64,000 bases of DNA from Loxodes magnus (GCA_946699065.1 CAMPDV010000432.1:186001-250000), one strand, 5' to 3'. Numbered from the stretch's first letter, positions 1 through 12,724 are shown. Program-made: numbers and translations. The notes: a model not told the origin generated them from the letters alone.

Positions 1-60
1 AGATATGAAATAAGGTTGTAATAGATAATAAATAGAATATTTATTTATTCCTATAGGATA

Positions 61-942
61 TCATTTTAAAAACTAACTAGCCGCAACTGCCAGCACTACT
101 ATTGTTACTACTAGCAAAATAATCAATAAAATTCATCTGAATGTTACTTCTTACATTTTTCTTTTTGATTTTTTCTAAATATTTTACGCTTTAAATAACT
201 CGACGTTTGCATCTGAAGTATTTGCTTCAGCGTTATCTACAAAATCTTCTATTAATTAAAGATGTTCACCCTATTCTTTTACCAGCTAAGAAGTATCTTT
301 CATCATTTCATTAATTTCTACAATATCTTTTTCTATTTTCTTGATTTCAACTTCTCTCTCCTAAAGCATATCTTCTTAGAACTTTAAATCTACAAAAGAT
401 AATTTTTCAGATTATAATCTTTCGATTATTGATGGAGTTTAATCACTTGAATCTTAATCCTCTTCTTAATTTTATTTCTATTCCAACTCATATTCTTGAA
501 CTTTGCTGTTTCTACTCTAATATTCCTGTTAATTTTTAAGCAACTTCTGAATATCCTATGCATTTTTATCTAATTTATGGATTTCACTTTAAAAGTCTGC
601 TTTTATTTTTTTTAGAAAGATTTTCTTATCTTCCATCCACTTCTAGTCTCCAATCTTTTACGATTCAAGTTCTTTTATTTCTTTTTAAATTAATTGAGCA
701 ACTTCTTTGCAAATGTTAAGTTAACTGTGGTTTTTAATTGATTTATTTATTCTTTGCAGTTCCTTAAGATTCATACTTATTTTTTCCATAAGATATTGTT
801 AATTTGTACTAAAAGCTGCCTGATTTTGAGATGTCTAATTTAATGAAATCTCATTTTATTATCCCTAATTTTGTGATATTAATTAGGTTTTTTTATTTAA
901 CAGATGTACTGAATAGTTTTTGTCAGACTCGAAATACGACAT
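61..942 (-). CDS. Syntaxin-like Qa-SNARE
   Basis: A 293-residue protein that fits the syntaxin family of membrane-fusion proteins. The C-terminal third shows a Qa-SNARE helix (about residues 194-255) with EREVEIKKIEKDIVEINEM followed by LVKEQGEHLQLIEDFVDNAE, in which the central-layer Gln is present. A basic linker (KKSKRK) and one hydrophobic tail anchor (about 268-290, rich in Leu, Ile, Val) follow. The N-terminal half is Gln-rich and helical, as expected for a regulatory Habc region. The frame is open from the ATG at 942 to the UGA at 61-63, with no intron. UAA/UAG occur many times as Gln and one internal UGA supplies the Trp just before the membrane anchor. It should act in vesicle fusion on an endomembrane; the compartment cannot be told. 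Confidence 0.9.
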
Positions 943-1333
943 CTTTTAGCTAACTTAATTTTATCATTTAACTAGTTTATTAGCTTTTACCTTTTACTCT
1001 TATTTAAAGAGTTAACTAAATGTAAGTATTGCTTAGTTTGTTACTTCTAAAAGTTCTATTTTCAATTAAATAATTAAGCAGTAATTCCTTAGTTAAATTG
1101 ACGCTCTTTATTTATATATTTGTATTTTGAAACTAATAATTGAAAGCTTTTGTTGTATATCCAGTTGCATGTAACATTAACTTAGAGCTCTCTTATGCTA
1201 TAATTAATTATTCTAACTTAGTAGATAAAACTATTTTTCTTCAATGAAAGCTTTTAATTCTATCTATTTATAAAGAGTAGATGATACTTAAATGCACTTT
1301 GATATTGTAGAAGATAACTAGAAAAGTGATAGA
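943..1333. other. Intergenic, AT-rich
   Basis: About 390 bases between two minus-strand genes. It would hold the 3' end of the glycosyltransferase transcript and the promoter of the syntaxin. The glycosyltransferase frame stays open past its UGA at 1334-1336, but the sequence loses protein-like character. I see no RNA gene. Confidence 0.4.
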
Positions 1334-3547
1334 TCATATAAACTTAGATTGATTAGATTAATTATTTCTGATTTTAAATTTCCTCAATTTCTTTCCATAT
1401 CTGTCTCTGTCAAAGAAATAACTTTATATATAACTATCAATGCATTCCTTACTTGTACAGAGATGTAAACATTCATCGCTATCTGTTAAAATAGCAGGCA
1501 AAGATGGCTATCCGTTAACAAAATAAGGATAATTACCCTAAGGTAGTTCCATTCTGTTTTTCTTTTCTTATTCCTTGTTTTTTAGTATTTAAAGCTTTTG
1601 GAGATTCTCTTCACTATTTTTTTTCATGTACTCAAAATGGGTTGATTCGTTAAATCCTAGATGTAAGCATCTTGCAACTACTGGAGCAATATGTGGTCTT
1701 TGATACAATTTTTTGAATACATTTTCTAAAAAAAGAGCTTAATCAAGTCAAAAAAATTCAGATTGTCAAGATGAATACATATACTAAGGTAAAATCCATT
1801 ATGTTTTCCTAGTACTTTTTGTATGAAATCAATTTCACTTTTAGTCTACATCAGGCTATACTTTTATGCATTTTCTATTATCTGTTGAAGATATCTACAC
1901 AAATGACACCATTTTCCCCATCTATGGATTATAGAACCAGTAACTGTATGAGTATAGTAAATATTCATATAAATCTTCAGAAAACTCCAAATCATCATCA
2001 GAGAAAACTACTGCAGGAGGATTTATATAGTTTAAAGTGAAGTTCATAGCAAACATTATATGACGATTTATTCTATGAACCCTTAAATAAAGATGCTCGT
2101 TAATAGCTGAAGCTTTAGCTTCAGGGTAATCATTTTATTGAGGGTATTAAATGTACATAATATGAAGGTTTTTAGAATTTCTTTATCAATCTAATACGAA
2201 ATTTTTAAGTTCCTCACTTTCCCCTGCTTATGATACTATAAGCAACGTTTAGTTTATCTTTCTTACCTTTTCTAAAGATTTCAGTGTTTTTTCTAGCATT
2301 TTTATTCTTTTAAATGTTGTTATAACAAAAGGAATGAAGAACTAGGGAAGTTTCTTTCTAATATCTAAGTAAGTTTTATAGTACTGAGTATATAAACTAG
2401 TAGCATCTAAGTCGAAAAAATTGGAGATATTTTGGATATTTTTACTTCAGCTATCATAATGAATAGTTCCTTAGTCATAATCTGTTTCTATAAGATGCAA
2501 GTTTCTTCCTATCTAATACGAAACCTCTACTGAAGTATTAGTAAAAGGCATTTTATCATATCCTCAGAAAGAAAGATTTCATCATTAAATTGTTCTTTCA
2601 ACTCATTTTGAGTATTGAAAGTGAGTTATTCCATAATGACCATAGGGTAAATCAACTTTCTAGATACTTTAGAAGTTAGTGAAAAAGAAATGTCTTAACT
2701 TGACTATTTCATTGTTAAGGATTTAAATAATTTGGCTTTAGCTTAATATACAATCTGTAAGTAGAAAATCGCTATAAAATCCTTTAAAATAATGACCAAC
2801 TTTTTCCTTCATTCCTTGTATATAAGTTTATTTGCTTATAATTCAGCTTCCAAGTCTGAAGAATAGTCCACTCTATACAATTCTATAAATATCAAATTTT
2901 TGATACTTAAGCTACCCGTCCAATCAAAAATTGATTTATTACTAACTTTCTAAGGTACCCAAAGAGGTAAAAGCAACAGTTAAATGAATTCAAGTGTTAA
3001 GTTTAATATTCTAATAAAGAAGCAGTTATGTGCATTTAAGGTCATTACCTAGTTCTATATAAATATCTGAATTGTTTAGATAAAATGAATATCCTCAGTA
3101 GTAAATTGATTATCCACATCCATACAAATTGTTTGAAGCTAAAGTTCCTATTTTATATCTTTCTGATTTATCTCTCCTCACCTATTATTGTTTGTAATCA
3201 ACTTCTTTCATACCCTCCTAAGGTTTAATTTTAATTCAAAACATTAAGGTAACTTCTGGAAAATCCAAAGAACGTATACCCTTTCCAGCAGTTCTTAGTT
3301 ACTTATTAGTTTTAGTAGCGTAATATTTAGAACTATTAAAATATTACTTATAAAACTAATTTTCATCAGGCTAATTCTCTTATGAAGGACTATCTTATCT
3401 TAACGTAATAGAGTATAGTTATGTATCTTTAATTTTCTATAGATAAACAATAGGAGTGCTTATTTTATAGCTTTGCTAAAAACAGTTTAATAGGTAAAAG
3501 TTTAATAGAGCTATTACCGCTATAGCAAGCATCAGTACTTTAATCAT
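1334..3547 (-). CDS. GnT-I-like glycosyltransferase with N-terminal LamG-like domain
   Basis: A 737-residue predicted type II membrane glycosyltransferase. A short cytoplasmic start leads into one membrane segment (residues about 4-20). A jelly-roll, lectin-like region lies at about 90-240, with FWIKIKP, WIHLTVAFTS and NFWLDGQ reminiscent of LamG/concanavalin folds. The catalytic part starts near 400 (FFIPFVITTFKRIKMLEKTL) and carries FSDDDLEFSEDLYEY with the acidic triad at 517-519. This resembles the metal-binding EDD region of MGAT1 and POMGNT1, which transfer GlcNAc to glycans in the Golgi. The frame is uninterrupted from the ATG at 3547 to the UGA at 1334-1336, and many internal UGA codons read as Trp. 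The acceptor is unknown. The lectin-plus-transferase layout parallels POMGNT1, but homology of the N-terminal domain is inferred from pattern only. Confidence 0.8.
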
Positions 3548-4050
3548 TTTTTTCTAGATTTAAATTACCTTTCTACTTTTATTTATTACCTAAACTAATC
3601 CAATACTTTCTATTACCTTGCTCTCTAACTATTCTCACTTCTCTCTAGTTTAGGTAGATCTTCTAAACTTACTCGAAGGTTTTAAGATCAGCAGAGATTA
3701 TAAAACCTGAAGACTAATACTTAAATCAGATTCAATTAAGAGTTTAGGTGTATAGCTTAAATAATATATACTAAGAGGTTACTTACATTTCAAAAAAAAG
3801 CTTTAAAAAAGGTAAGGAAAATGATTTAAAAGCTAATAAGATCGAAAATAAACTAAATACCCAATTAATTTAGTTTATGATAGTTAGCTGCTATTTAATA
3901 AAGTTCTTACTATAAAATACATAGTTATGCTCATTCATTTCTTATCAACCAATAAAGATTAAATTAAATGCATTCTTCATAAATAAATATCTAATAAATA
4001 AAGCGATAAAAAGCATTAAAAAGGCTTTAAAATTGAGTTGTTAGATATTA
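3548..4050. other. Intergenic, AT-rich
   Basis: AT-rich sequence separating two minus-strand genes, with no conserved motif, RNA gene or clear repeat that I can see. Confidence 0.4.
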
Positions 4051-5322
4051 TCAATTCCTCCTAACCAATTATTTCATTAAATTAATACTCAGATGAAAGC
4101 TATTTTCATAAGAAAAATATGTTATGGTTATCCAGCAAAATTTTACCTACTTAAAGGTGATGATGTTCAGAAGATAGTCCAATAAATAGTAGAAAACAGC
4201 TTTAATATATAAAAGAGAATGCTACAATTAAGAAACCATTTTAAATGATTAATTAAATATGACTGAATAGCATCTCTTGACATAAATTACTTAATAATTA
4301 GCTTCTAAAGGAGCTTAATAAATGCTATCTAACTTTAGAAAATTAATAAACATAAATTAAAATTTGAATGTAATGTCTTTATCTTAGCAGCAGAGCTCTA
4401 AAGGACCAAGGATTGATTCTTGAAAATCTTTCACATCCCATGCTTGCAAATCTGTTTTGCTTTAGTGTAAAAATTGAGTTTCTTTTTTCTTGTAAATTAC
4501 TGATCTGTTTTAGTGGAAAAATCTAGGCTTTCTTTAGAAAATTATGCTTTAATCCTTTATCTTATCTCTTAATTTCTTAACATAAGGAGTTTTACTTATT
4601 GGGCTCTTTATGTCTTAAGTAAAAGTCAAGGATTAAATTTAAGTCGCTGAATTCTCTAGTTTAAGTAATTTTTCATTCAAAAGGGATTTATTTGAAACTT
4701 TGAATGACTAACCAATTCTATCAAGCTTCGCGTCACTATTAATTATAATAAGTTTATTGTTAGAAGGACTAGATGGTTATCTGATGCCTTAAAACTAGCC
4801 AATTTTCTATTATGTATCTTAAGATATTACAATGTTAGGGTATATTTTTCTGAACAAGCTATCATTTTATTATATTTATTTGCTGCCCTTTACATTAAGA
4901 CCTCTAACTTATTTAGTGACATACTCTTTGTTAGGCATTTGATAAAGATTAAAAGAATCAATTGAGAACCTTTTATAAAGGAGTTGCTTATGTTTGCTTT
5001 TATTATCCTACACTTTCTGATTAATACTTTCGTCTAATTTTCTATTAATTTTAATTAATTAAGGCGACTGTATTCTTGTAACTAGCTATATTTTCTTCAA
5101 GTGCTAACGCTTCAAAAGCTTGATAGGTTAGATTTAGTCTTTAGATTTTCTATGATAATTTTTTAAGAATGGTACTTGGTTACTTTTCATACATAAGTCT
5201 TTTATTTTCGTCTTTTTAAATTGCTTCTAATTGAGATGTTCTGCTCTGGTCATGAAGATAAGAGAAGGTTATTCAAGGAACTATAAATTTAAGCTTTTGT
5301 TTTAGTAGTTAGTTAATTTCAT
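4051..5322 (-). CDS. Hypothetical basic, Gln/Lys/Ser-rich protein
   Basis: Not recognised. One minus-strand frame runs 423 codons from an ATG at 5322 to a UGA at 4051-4053 without any in-frame UGA, which is unlikely by chance in DNA of this composition. The most protein-like part is the middle (about 4400-5000), with segments such as SPISKTPYVKKLRDKIKDQ and IRQPSSPSNNKLIIINSDAK, suggesting a disordered basic protein. The first third also reads well in another frame (EAIQKDENKRLMYEKQ and on), so a short intron near 4985-5010 is possible. The last 110 codons look less like coding sequence, and the true 3' end may lie nearer 4380. No membrane segment or known domain is visible. Confidence 0.45.
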
Positions 5323-6960
5323 TTTATTTAGTATAATTATATCTATTAAAAATAAAACTCACACTATATACTTAAAATATTACCATTACTATTATACACT
5401 CTTTATCTTATCTTTATTACTTAACTCATAATTATACCAATACTTTAAGATAGCTAATTGTGACTGTTCTATATATGAGCAGAATGGAATTATGCTTAAT
5501 AAATATTAAGATGCTTATAGTATTATTTTATTGTATATAGCAATCAATTTAAATGTACTACTTCATTAGCTAGTTAAGCTTATTGGAATATCTAACTTTC
5601 TTTTCATTTCATCTTAGCTTATTATCTATATCCTTCAGTTATTCCTGTCTCTGCTAGTACTTATAAACCTTCCAGATTAAACCATTTAAGCTAGTCAATT
5701 TCATAGCTACAAGGTAAAAAATTATGCTTTTGATTTAAGAGTAGAAAATAAGATGAAATGACTAAAGAATAATTTGGAAGAAGTATTTATAAGTAAGATG
5801 CAGGTATTTTATCATTTATATTAGATAAAATCTTTCTTTATTTGTTAATGATACTATCTATAAAAATAATCGATTAAGACTATTTAGCTCTAAAGAATAA
5901 ATTAGAAATAGTTTGTCTAAATAAATGATATTTGCATATTATTAAGCAAAATAAGGATTCTAGCCATATCAATTTTTAATAATAATAGAAGTTAAGTAAG
6001 TTAATTCTACACTTCTACAAAGCTAATTCTTATCTAACCGTAAAGCAGTTTGTTAGATATCTTTCTAATCTGCTCTATTTCTATACTTTTGCATTCTTCT
6101 CTAGGAATTATTCTAAGCTTTCTATTTATCTTAAAGTTGGAGATGGGTTGTAGGAATTATTTTTTAAAGAGGTAGAATGCATTTAATTGAGTTAGCATGC
6201 TAAAGCTTGACATAATTTAAGCATGTAAAGGTTAATTTATTATCTATAGTCTGCATTTAGTTTACCCATCTTTTAGAAGCTTAAAATAATTATAAGGAAA
6301 ATTAAATTTAAAGCTTAGTATGCAATTGCTTAACTATTCAGTTTTAACCTCAGAAAGCTCTTTCTTATAAAGACTATTAAAATAAATACTTATATATAAT
6401 TCTCTCTTGGTAACGTAGATAAAGGGATAACAGGAAAAATGAACAGTAGAAGGTAGAGTTGTAAACATAATTAAGGAACAATTGAATAATATAAAAGTAA
6501 AAAGTCCTGCTTATTTAATAATTAGCAATACTAAATCTACCTATTAAATAATTAGTAATCAAAAGACCATTTTAATTGATTTCTATTAGATGAAGCTAGA
6601 TAAAGCTAAGTGAATAAATAGTTTGCTTAAGTGATATGTTTATTCATTAATTCATTAAATTATCTTTTATTAGTTAATCTTTTAAGTTTCAACTTATATA
6701 AGATATTACTACCAAAGTTAGAGTCTCCTTCTTATAAATTAGATTTATCTAATCATTTTAAAGAAAGTTAGGCAATATGGTACAATAAAGTTATATTGAG
6801 ATGTAAAAAAAAGAGAGTTGTAATTAGAGATAGTTATAGAATAAAGACATAAGATAAAAGAAAAGAGAGTAGAGAATTATTAGAAGGGGTTAAAATAATA
6901 ATGTTCAGTTTAATGTTAATAAAAAAAACCAGTATTAGTCTTACAAAATCGATAACAAAA
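5323..6960. other. Long intergenic region
   Basis: About 1.6 kb of AT-rich sequence upstream of two divergently transcribed genes, a hypothetical gene on the minus strand and a Myb gene on the plus strand. No convincing reading frame, RNA gene or tandem repeat was found. Confidence 0.4.
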
Positions 6961-7831
6961 ATGGAAAATTATAGCTCTTATTAGATGACTCCTATGTTTT
7001 ATTACTTACCGGAATGTATTCCTGTTCCTTTCTATTATCCAATTTCTACTCCAATGTTTATGCCTTAACAAACTACAAATTACGAATAGGAATAGTCTAC
7101 TGTAATAAGAAAAAGCAAGAACCACTGAAAGGCAGAAGAAGATGAATTTTTGCGCTAACTTATGGCAAATAACTGTAAAGGAACTTGGAAGAGGTATAGT
7201 AAATTAATAAATGATAGATTTCATTAGTCTAAAAACATCAGAACACCTAAAATGGTAAGAGAAAGGTGGAACAACTTTTTAGATCCAGCTCTAAAAAGTA
7301 AGAGTTAATTTAGAAGAAAAATGGTCTCGTAAAGAAGATATTATAATCCTGACGGTACATAAAAGAGTAGGAAACAAATGGGCTTTTATCTGCCAATTTC
7401 TAAAAGGTATTAATACTATTGCAGGAAGAAATGACAACTAAGTAAAAAATAGATATTTTTGCTTATCTAGAAGACAAATTTTCAATCTTTAGGATTTTTT
7501 CTCAAAGTAAGGAGAGTAGACAAAGCAAGATTTTGAAACGGTTAACATAATAAATGAAAAACTTTAAAGTCTTGAAAAGGAGAAATCAAGCACTAAAGCA
7601 CTAAAGAAAAATAACAATACAACAGGTATCAATTTATAATGCAAAGAAACGAAGCAATGCTAAGAATATGATTGAATGGTATAATCTTTTAATAAATCAA
7701 CCATTTATTTTGAAAGAGTCTTACCCTATATCACTAAAACAAGCATAAAATAAGCTATTTATAAATGGTTACTTGATATTTCTATTTAAACTACTGACTT
7801 ATAATTATCTTAAGCATTTAAAACAGATTGA
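6961..7831 (+). CDS. Myb-like DNA-binding protein (two SANT/Myb repeats)
   Basis: Putative transcription factor with an N-terminal Pro/Tyr/Gln-rich stretch and two Myb-type helix-turn-helix repeats. Repeat one: HWKAEEDEFLRQL with CKGTWKRYSKLI and MVRERWNNFLDPAL. Repeat two: KWSRKEDIIILTVHKRVGNK with AFICQFL, then AGRNDNQVKNRYF. The spaced Trp residues are the Myb hallmark, and the first is encoded by UGA. A 16-nt intron at 7298-7313 splits a Lys codon between the repeats; removing it restores the frame exactly. A UGA at 7673-7675 could end the protein at 232 residues. The frame then stays open and protein-like to a second UGA at 7829-7831 (284 residues), which I chose. Acts in the nucleus; targets unknown. 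Confidence 0.8.
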
Positions 7832-8305
7832 TTAGCAATAAGTAAAGATATGTTAGTACTAATATGTATAGTAGTGACAATAGTAATATTTGCAATATAT
7901 ACGAAATATAATAAAAGCTATCTATTTAATTGCTCAAAGATATCAATATGTATTTTGATATTAGTGAAATATTCAAGTATATTTAATGCATTCTTTATGG
8001 AAATTATCATAATACTAATGACTACTATATATGCTAATGTCTGTATATTTAGATAAGTATTTAAATGAACAGTAAGTTATAATAGATAGAAAGGCTTTGA
8101 ACATCTAATAATTGCTGATTTATTAAGTTGAAAGATGAAAATTGGATAAGAAGGAGTTTAAGCTGATTGATATGAAAGGGGAAATAAAAGTAGATTGTAT
8201 TAAAATAAATAATATAGGATTTAAATAGAGGAATTGTATTAAACTTAAAGCTAATTAAATCTTCATTTTTAAATTTAAAGTATTGTGTATAATCTAAATT
8301 AACAA
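7832..8305. other. Intergenic, AT-rich
   Basis: About 470 bases between two co-directional genes. A 68-codon standard-code frame here is rich in Ile and Tyr and looks like chance. No RNA gene seen. Confidence 0.4.
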
Positions 8306-9434
8306 ATGTTGCTGAGAAGATTTATATCGAGAACTTTCTCAACAGCAACCGTCAAGTTGCCTGAATTTGAGTTCTATAAGCTTGATACTAAAGTTCTCCC
8401 TTCTCAAATAGAAGTCAGTAAAGAAGAACTACTTAAATACTGGGAATAGTTAGTCACGATAAGAAGACTTGAACTTGCTTCAGATCATATGTACAAAAAT
8501 AGAGAAATCAAAGGTTTTTGCCATTTGGCTATTGGTCAAGAGGCAGGAAACGTAGGAATTGAAGCTGGGTTAACGAAAAAAGACCATTTAATTACAGCTT
8601 ATAGATGTCATGGTAATGTTATGTTAAGAGGATTGGAACCCAAGGCTATTTTAGCTGAAATGGCTTCCAAAATTACAGGATCAAGCAAAGGAAAAGGTGG
8701 ATCTATGCACATATTTTCTCCAAAAAATCATTTCTGGGGCGGAAATGCAATTGTTGGTGCTCATATTCCTGTTGGAACAGGTATAGCATATGCAATTAAA
8801 TACAAATAAGAAACTGATGCCTGTGTTGCTATTATGTTTGGAGATGGAGCTTCTAACTAAGGTCAAGGATTCGAAGCAATGAATATCGCTGGTCTAAATA
8901 AACTCCCTGTTATTTATATTTGCGAAAATAATAATTATGCTTATTCAACTGCATAAGACAGACATTCCCACAACCCTAAATTTTATACTAGAGGAGATAA
9001 AATTCCAGGAATAAGATGCAATGGAATGAATGTACTCTCCGTGAGAGAAGCCATAAAATACGCAAGAAGTTATTGCTTGAATAACGGACCTATTATAGTA
9101 GAAGTGATGACATATAGGTATCAAGGTCACAGTATGGCTGATACTGGTGCAGGTTATCGTACAAAGGAAGAAGTTGATGAAGTTAGAAGAAATAGAGATT
9201 GCATAAATATTTTGCAGCACATTATAGAGGAAAATAATTTCTCAACCAAAGAAGAATTAAAGGTAAATCATAATATAGGAAAAACAAGCTCAAATTAGAT
9301 TAGACATTGAAAAATTAGTTTAAGAAGTAAGGAAAGAACCAAGCACTCCAGTCTCTGAGCTTTTCACTGATGTTTATGTAAAGCCAATTGGATTTATAAG
9401 AGGAGTTGAATTACCACTAAGCCACCACTATTGA
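8306..9434 (+). CDS. PDHA1: Pyruvate dehydrogenase E1 component, alpha subunit (mitochondrial)
   Basis: 370-residue thiamine-diphosphate enzyme subunit that, with E1-beta, decarboxylates pyruvate in the mitochondrial pyruvate dehydrogenase complex. The start [14 protein letters not shown] is a typical basic mitochondrial presequence. The family signatures are intact: [29 protein letters not shown], the ThDP motif [11 protein letters not shown] to [11 protein letters not shown], and [17 protein letters not shown] with the phosphorylation-loop region. A 16-nt intron at 9263-9278 (GT...AG) joins EELK to EKQAQIRLD. The gene ends in UGA at 9432-9434. Length is close to the usual 360-400 residues. 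It needs UAA/UAG as Gln at several conserved Gln positions, which fixes that part of the code. Confidence 0.96.
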
Positions 9435-9883
9435 GTTCTAAACTAATTTAAACTTTAATTACATTTACAATTTTATCACATTATATTCTTTAAATCATTC
9501 AGCAACTAAATATGTCTTAGTAGTTTAACTTACCTAAACAGTCATCAATTTACACTTTTGTGGTATAAAAATATTAGCTTAATAAAAATACTCTTTAATA
9601 TGTTACTGTTATGCTTGAATAATTTCAAATCCAATATGAATTATCAAGATGCTAAATTGGTTTAAGTAATCCATTCAAAATACAAGTACTAAGATTTCTA
9701 AATTCTCAATAGCTTACGTATTTATAACTTTCTCTATTTCAGTATAAAATGTTGCATAAACCAATTTTCTAGTATATTATAAGCAATAGAGGAATATAAT
9801 AGGAGTGCATAAATATTAGATAAGTTCTCCATTTTTAATTTTATTAAAGATAGATAAATTAAGAGCTAATTTATATCTACTAT
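9435..9883. other. Convergent intergenic region
   Basis: About 450 bases between the stops of two convergent genes, presumably the two 3' untranslated regions. AT-rich, with no hairpin or RNA gene that stands out. Confidence 0.4.
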
Positions 9884-11365
9884 TCACACCCAAATCTGTC
9901 TGCTATTTAGATGAAAGTTTCTTTTATTAGGAATATTTAAAGGCTAATAAAAAGCAGGTCCTGGTGGTTTTCGTCTAAAGTTTTAGCCTCTTAATGATTC
10001 ACTCATAAACATGCTGCTTGAAATAGGTTACTTTTCTTGATTATTGTTATATATTTCATAATATCCAGGTCCAAGTCTTTAAGAATTTTCTATTTTTCCT
10101 TTTTAAATTTTACCAAATCTATCAATATTACTATGAACAAACATAGAACTAGGTTAAGATCAGTATTCTTACTTTTAATAATTGTCTACATTAATTTAAT
10201 ACTATCCTGGCCCTATGCTATTTTCTGTTTCTAATGGTTATTTTGCATGTGGTTCATAGAGATTGATTTAATACCTTTTAGCATTAACTGGAAGCTTGAA
10301 AGAACTTTAAATTCCATTCTATGGATTTTTTATATTATCGAATTTTTCTGGGCTATACTATCATGGAGCTGGATTTTAAGCTTATTATTTATCTAATGAC
10401 AAAATTCTACTTGAAGTAGATTTAAAAGAAGCAGATATAGACTTATTCTTAAAACTTTACTATTTAGGACTATATTAACCAGGTCCTGGCGATGCTTATT
10501 TAGTAATAAGTGAGTTGCTTGTTGGCTTACTAAACATGCTTGAAGTTATTAATTGGTCTCTGCTAGTTTATAACTGAAATTAAGAATCTACAGAATAGGT
10601 TCCAGGGCCAGGAGATGTTGTATTGTATTAGAAAAGTTTAAATCGTTAGTCTTTGCTTATAAAACCATTTCCATAACCTTTTTTACTTAAACTATCTTCA
10701 AAAACTGGAAATCTCTATTCATATTAGCCTGGACCAGGAACATCAACTACTTGTTTGTTAAATCTAAATGATTTAGAACCAAAACCTTTAGTATGTCTAT
10801 GATTAGTAATTAAAACAGTTTCATATTTAGTTGGAATTGTAGGAGTATTGTGATTATCATAGGCATTATTAGCTATACCCTTTTTCAAATTTCCTTATAA
10901 ATTTTTACCAACTTAGCGAAAAGAAAGTTTTTCCATCTATAATTGAAAATAAATAAAACAAAAAAGTTAGTACTATATAGGAGGAAGCTTTCTTCTTGTA
11001 TCTCTGCTACTAGCAGGTCTCTCTTGACTATCTTCTAATCTATTAAGATTTCCCAGTTAGACATTCTTAAATTAAAAAGAAGCCAAACCCTAAAGTTATT
11101 TATATTTAGACTGACTCTTAGTGTTTGAAGGGCTTATTTAAATGCTTTTTATTGAATCTTAGGGATTAATTCCATGCATTACCCTCTATAAGATGTAATT
11201 ATTGCCTTTTCTCCATAAATTATCTATTTTAGCTTATAACAGTCTAATAGTTTCTTTTTATTGCTTACATTATCTGCCTTTCTCACTCTTTTTGTCATTT
11301 ATATTTAAAATCTAAATTTACCTTTAAAGCTAAGCCTTTAAAATTGAATACTCTATCTAAAGCAT
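9884..11365 (-). CDS. Sperm-tail PG-rich repeat (STPGR/SHIPPO) axonemal protein
   Basis: Predicted ciliary protein. It carries PGPG-Y motifs typical of STPGR proteins, many of which bind inside or along axonemal microtubules: VDVPGPGQYEQRFPVFED, TSPGPGTYSVD, ASPGPGQYSPK, SIGPGQYQIN and RLGPGYYEIY. The C-terminus FHLNSRQIWV followed by UGA is the usual end of this family. The repeat part alone starts at the ATG at 10936 (350 residues). The same frame is open upstream to an ATG at 11365 (493 residues) and reads well, with QQKETIRLLQAKIDNLWRKG and RLEDSQERPASSRDTRRKLPP, so I chose the longer form. A short AT-rich interlude at 10937-10980 leaves the exact start unsure. Confidence 0.85.
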
Positions 11366-11917
11366 ATAATAAGCTAGTGGTAGATAATATAAGCATTTTG
11401 AATTAATTAAAATAAGCTTTTAAAATGCTATCATAGATAACTTCAAGTTACTAGCTAAATAAGACAAGCTAATGAGTTGATTCTTTAATGCAAATCTAAT
11501 TCTAGAAACTCTTTCAATTATAAGAATGAATAAGCATATAAACAGAATCCTTAATATTATTATTGGATTAATAAAGTGAATATCATACTTCTCTTTGAGG
11601 AATTAAATCTAAGAGCATAGCTTTATAAGTAAAACAGGAGCTAAAATAAATAATTTTAGTATAGCTTAAAAGTTAAATATTAGTGCCTAGCTTTAATAAA
11701 TTGGTAATTTATTATAGAAATCAAGTACCTCAGATTTAAAAAATTAAAAGGGTTTATTAAATAAAATGTAGATAGCATGCTAGCATTTTATAAGTAAGTC
11801 TTTAAATATCTAAGTAATAATATAAACCTAAGAGGGAAAATTATTATAGTGTTACTTTTATTATTATAAAAGACTATTAAAGTTAGCAAGTTTTAAATAC
11901 CTTGTAATCAAAAATAA
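11366..11917. other. Divergent intergenic region
   Basis: About 550 bases of AT-rich DNA between two divergent genes, likely holding both promoters. No clear motif seen. Confidence 0.4.
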
Positions 11918-12724
11918 ATGTATATAATACTAATTTTTATTTTGCTTCATGCAAAAGGATAAGAAGACTCTCATGATTCATGTAAATGAGAATCAGGCAA
12001 CTATGCTTATGACTATTCTGCAATTTGCTAGATTAAAGAACCTTTTCATGTATTAGAAGGATAAAATAGTGATGCTTTGCTAAACATGGAATACATATTT
12101 GGGATTGGCTAAAATATACCTGATTCATGTCATGGATAATCTTCGGCTGCTATAGAGGTATTAGATGTCTTGGGTTCTGCTACTGACACTTGCTAGATTA
12201 TAGGCAAATATGAATAAAGAACTGTAAAATTTGCAAATCCTATTTTTCCAGATACAGGAATAAAAGTAACTTACGCAGGAGGGGATACTTGCATAACAGA
12301 TAACTTACTAGAAACTAATTTACCTAGAACTTTTACTTTCATTTTGAAATGTGGAATTGACACAATTCCCGTTTTTAGATTAGCAGGTTAATACAGCATG
12401 TTAGAAACTATTTGTCATGTGGAAGTAGAATCCAGCTGTATATATGGTTGTCCCATTAATTATTAGAAGAGTTTGAATGAACTTAATTCAAATCACTATT
12501 CTTCAATAATTTTATTGTGCTTTATATTCTACTTCTTAGTAGGATATGCTTACAACCTAAATTACTACAACTTAGTAGGAGTCTAAGCTTTACCTCATTC
12601 TTAATTTTGAGCAGAGTTGCCAGCTTATGCAATTGATGGATTTGAATTTTTCTACAAGAAAGTTAATTAGCTCTACTTTTATATGATGCAAAGACTTAAA
12701 AGTTCTACTTATGAAATAGTTTGA
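11918..12724 (+). CDS. MRH-domain type I membrane protein (cation-dependent M6P receptor / Atg27-like)
   Basis: 268-residue predicted sorting receptor of the secretory or lysosomal pathway. It has a signal peptide (MYIILIFILLHAKG) and a Cys-rich lumenal domain with the pattern of mannose-6-phosphate receptor homology domains, including VTYAGGDTCITDN, FILKCGIDTIPVF and a late CHVEVESSC. A membrane helix (SIILLCFIFYFLVGYAYN) follows. Just after it comes the family-typical juxtamembrane block YYNLVGVQALPHSQFWAELP and a short cytoplasmic tail. UGA codes Trp in CKWES and QFWAEL. The frame is uninterrupted and ends at UGA 12722-12724. Whether it binds phosphorylated mannose cannot be told from this reading. 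Confidence 0.85.

Noticed and set aside
8489..9298. PDH E1-alpha as a gene broken into several short frames
   Set aside because: All breaks are UAA/UAG at conserved Gln positions or a 16-nt intron; no real frameshift is present.
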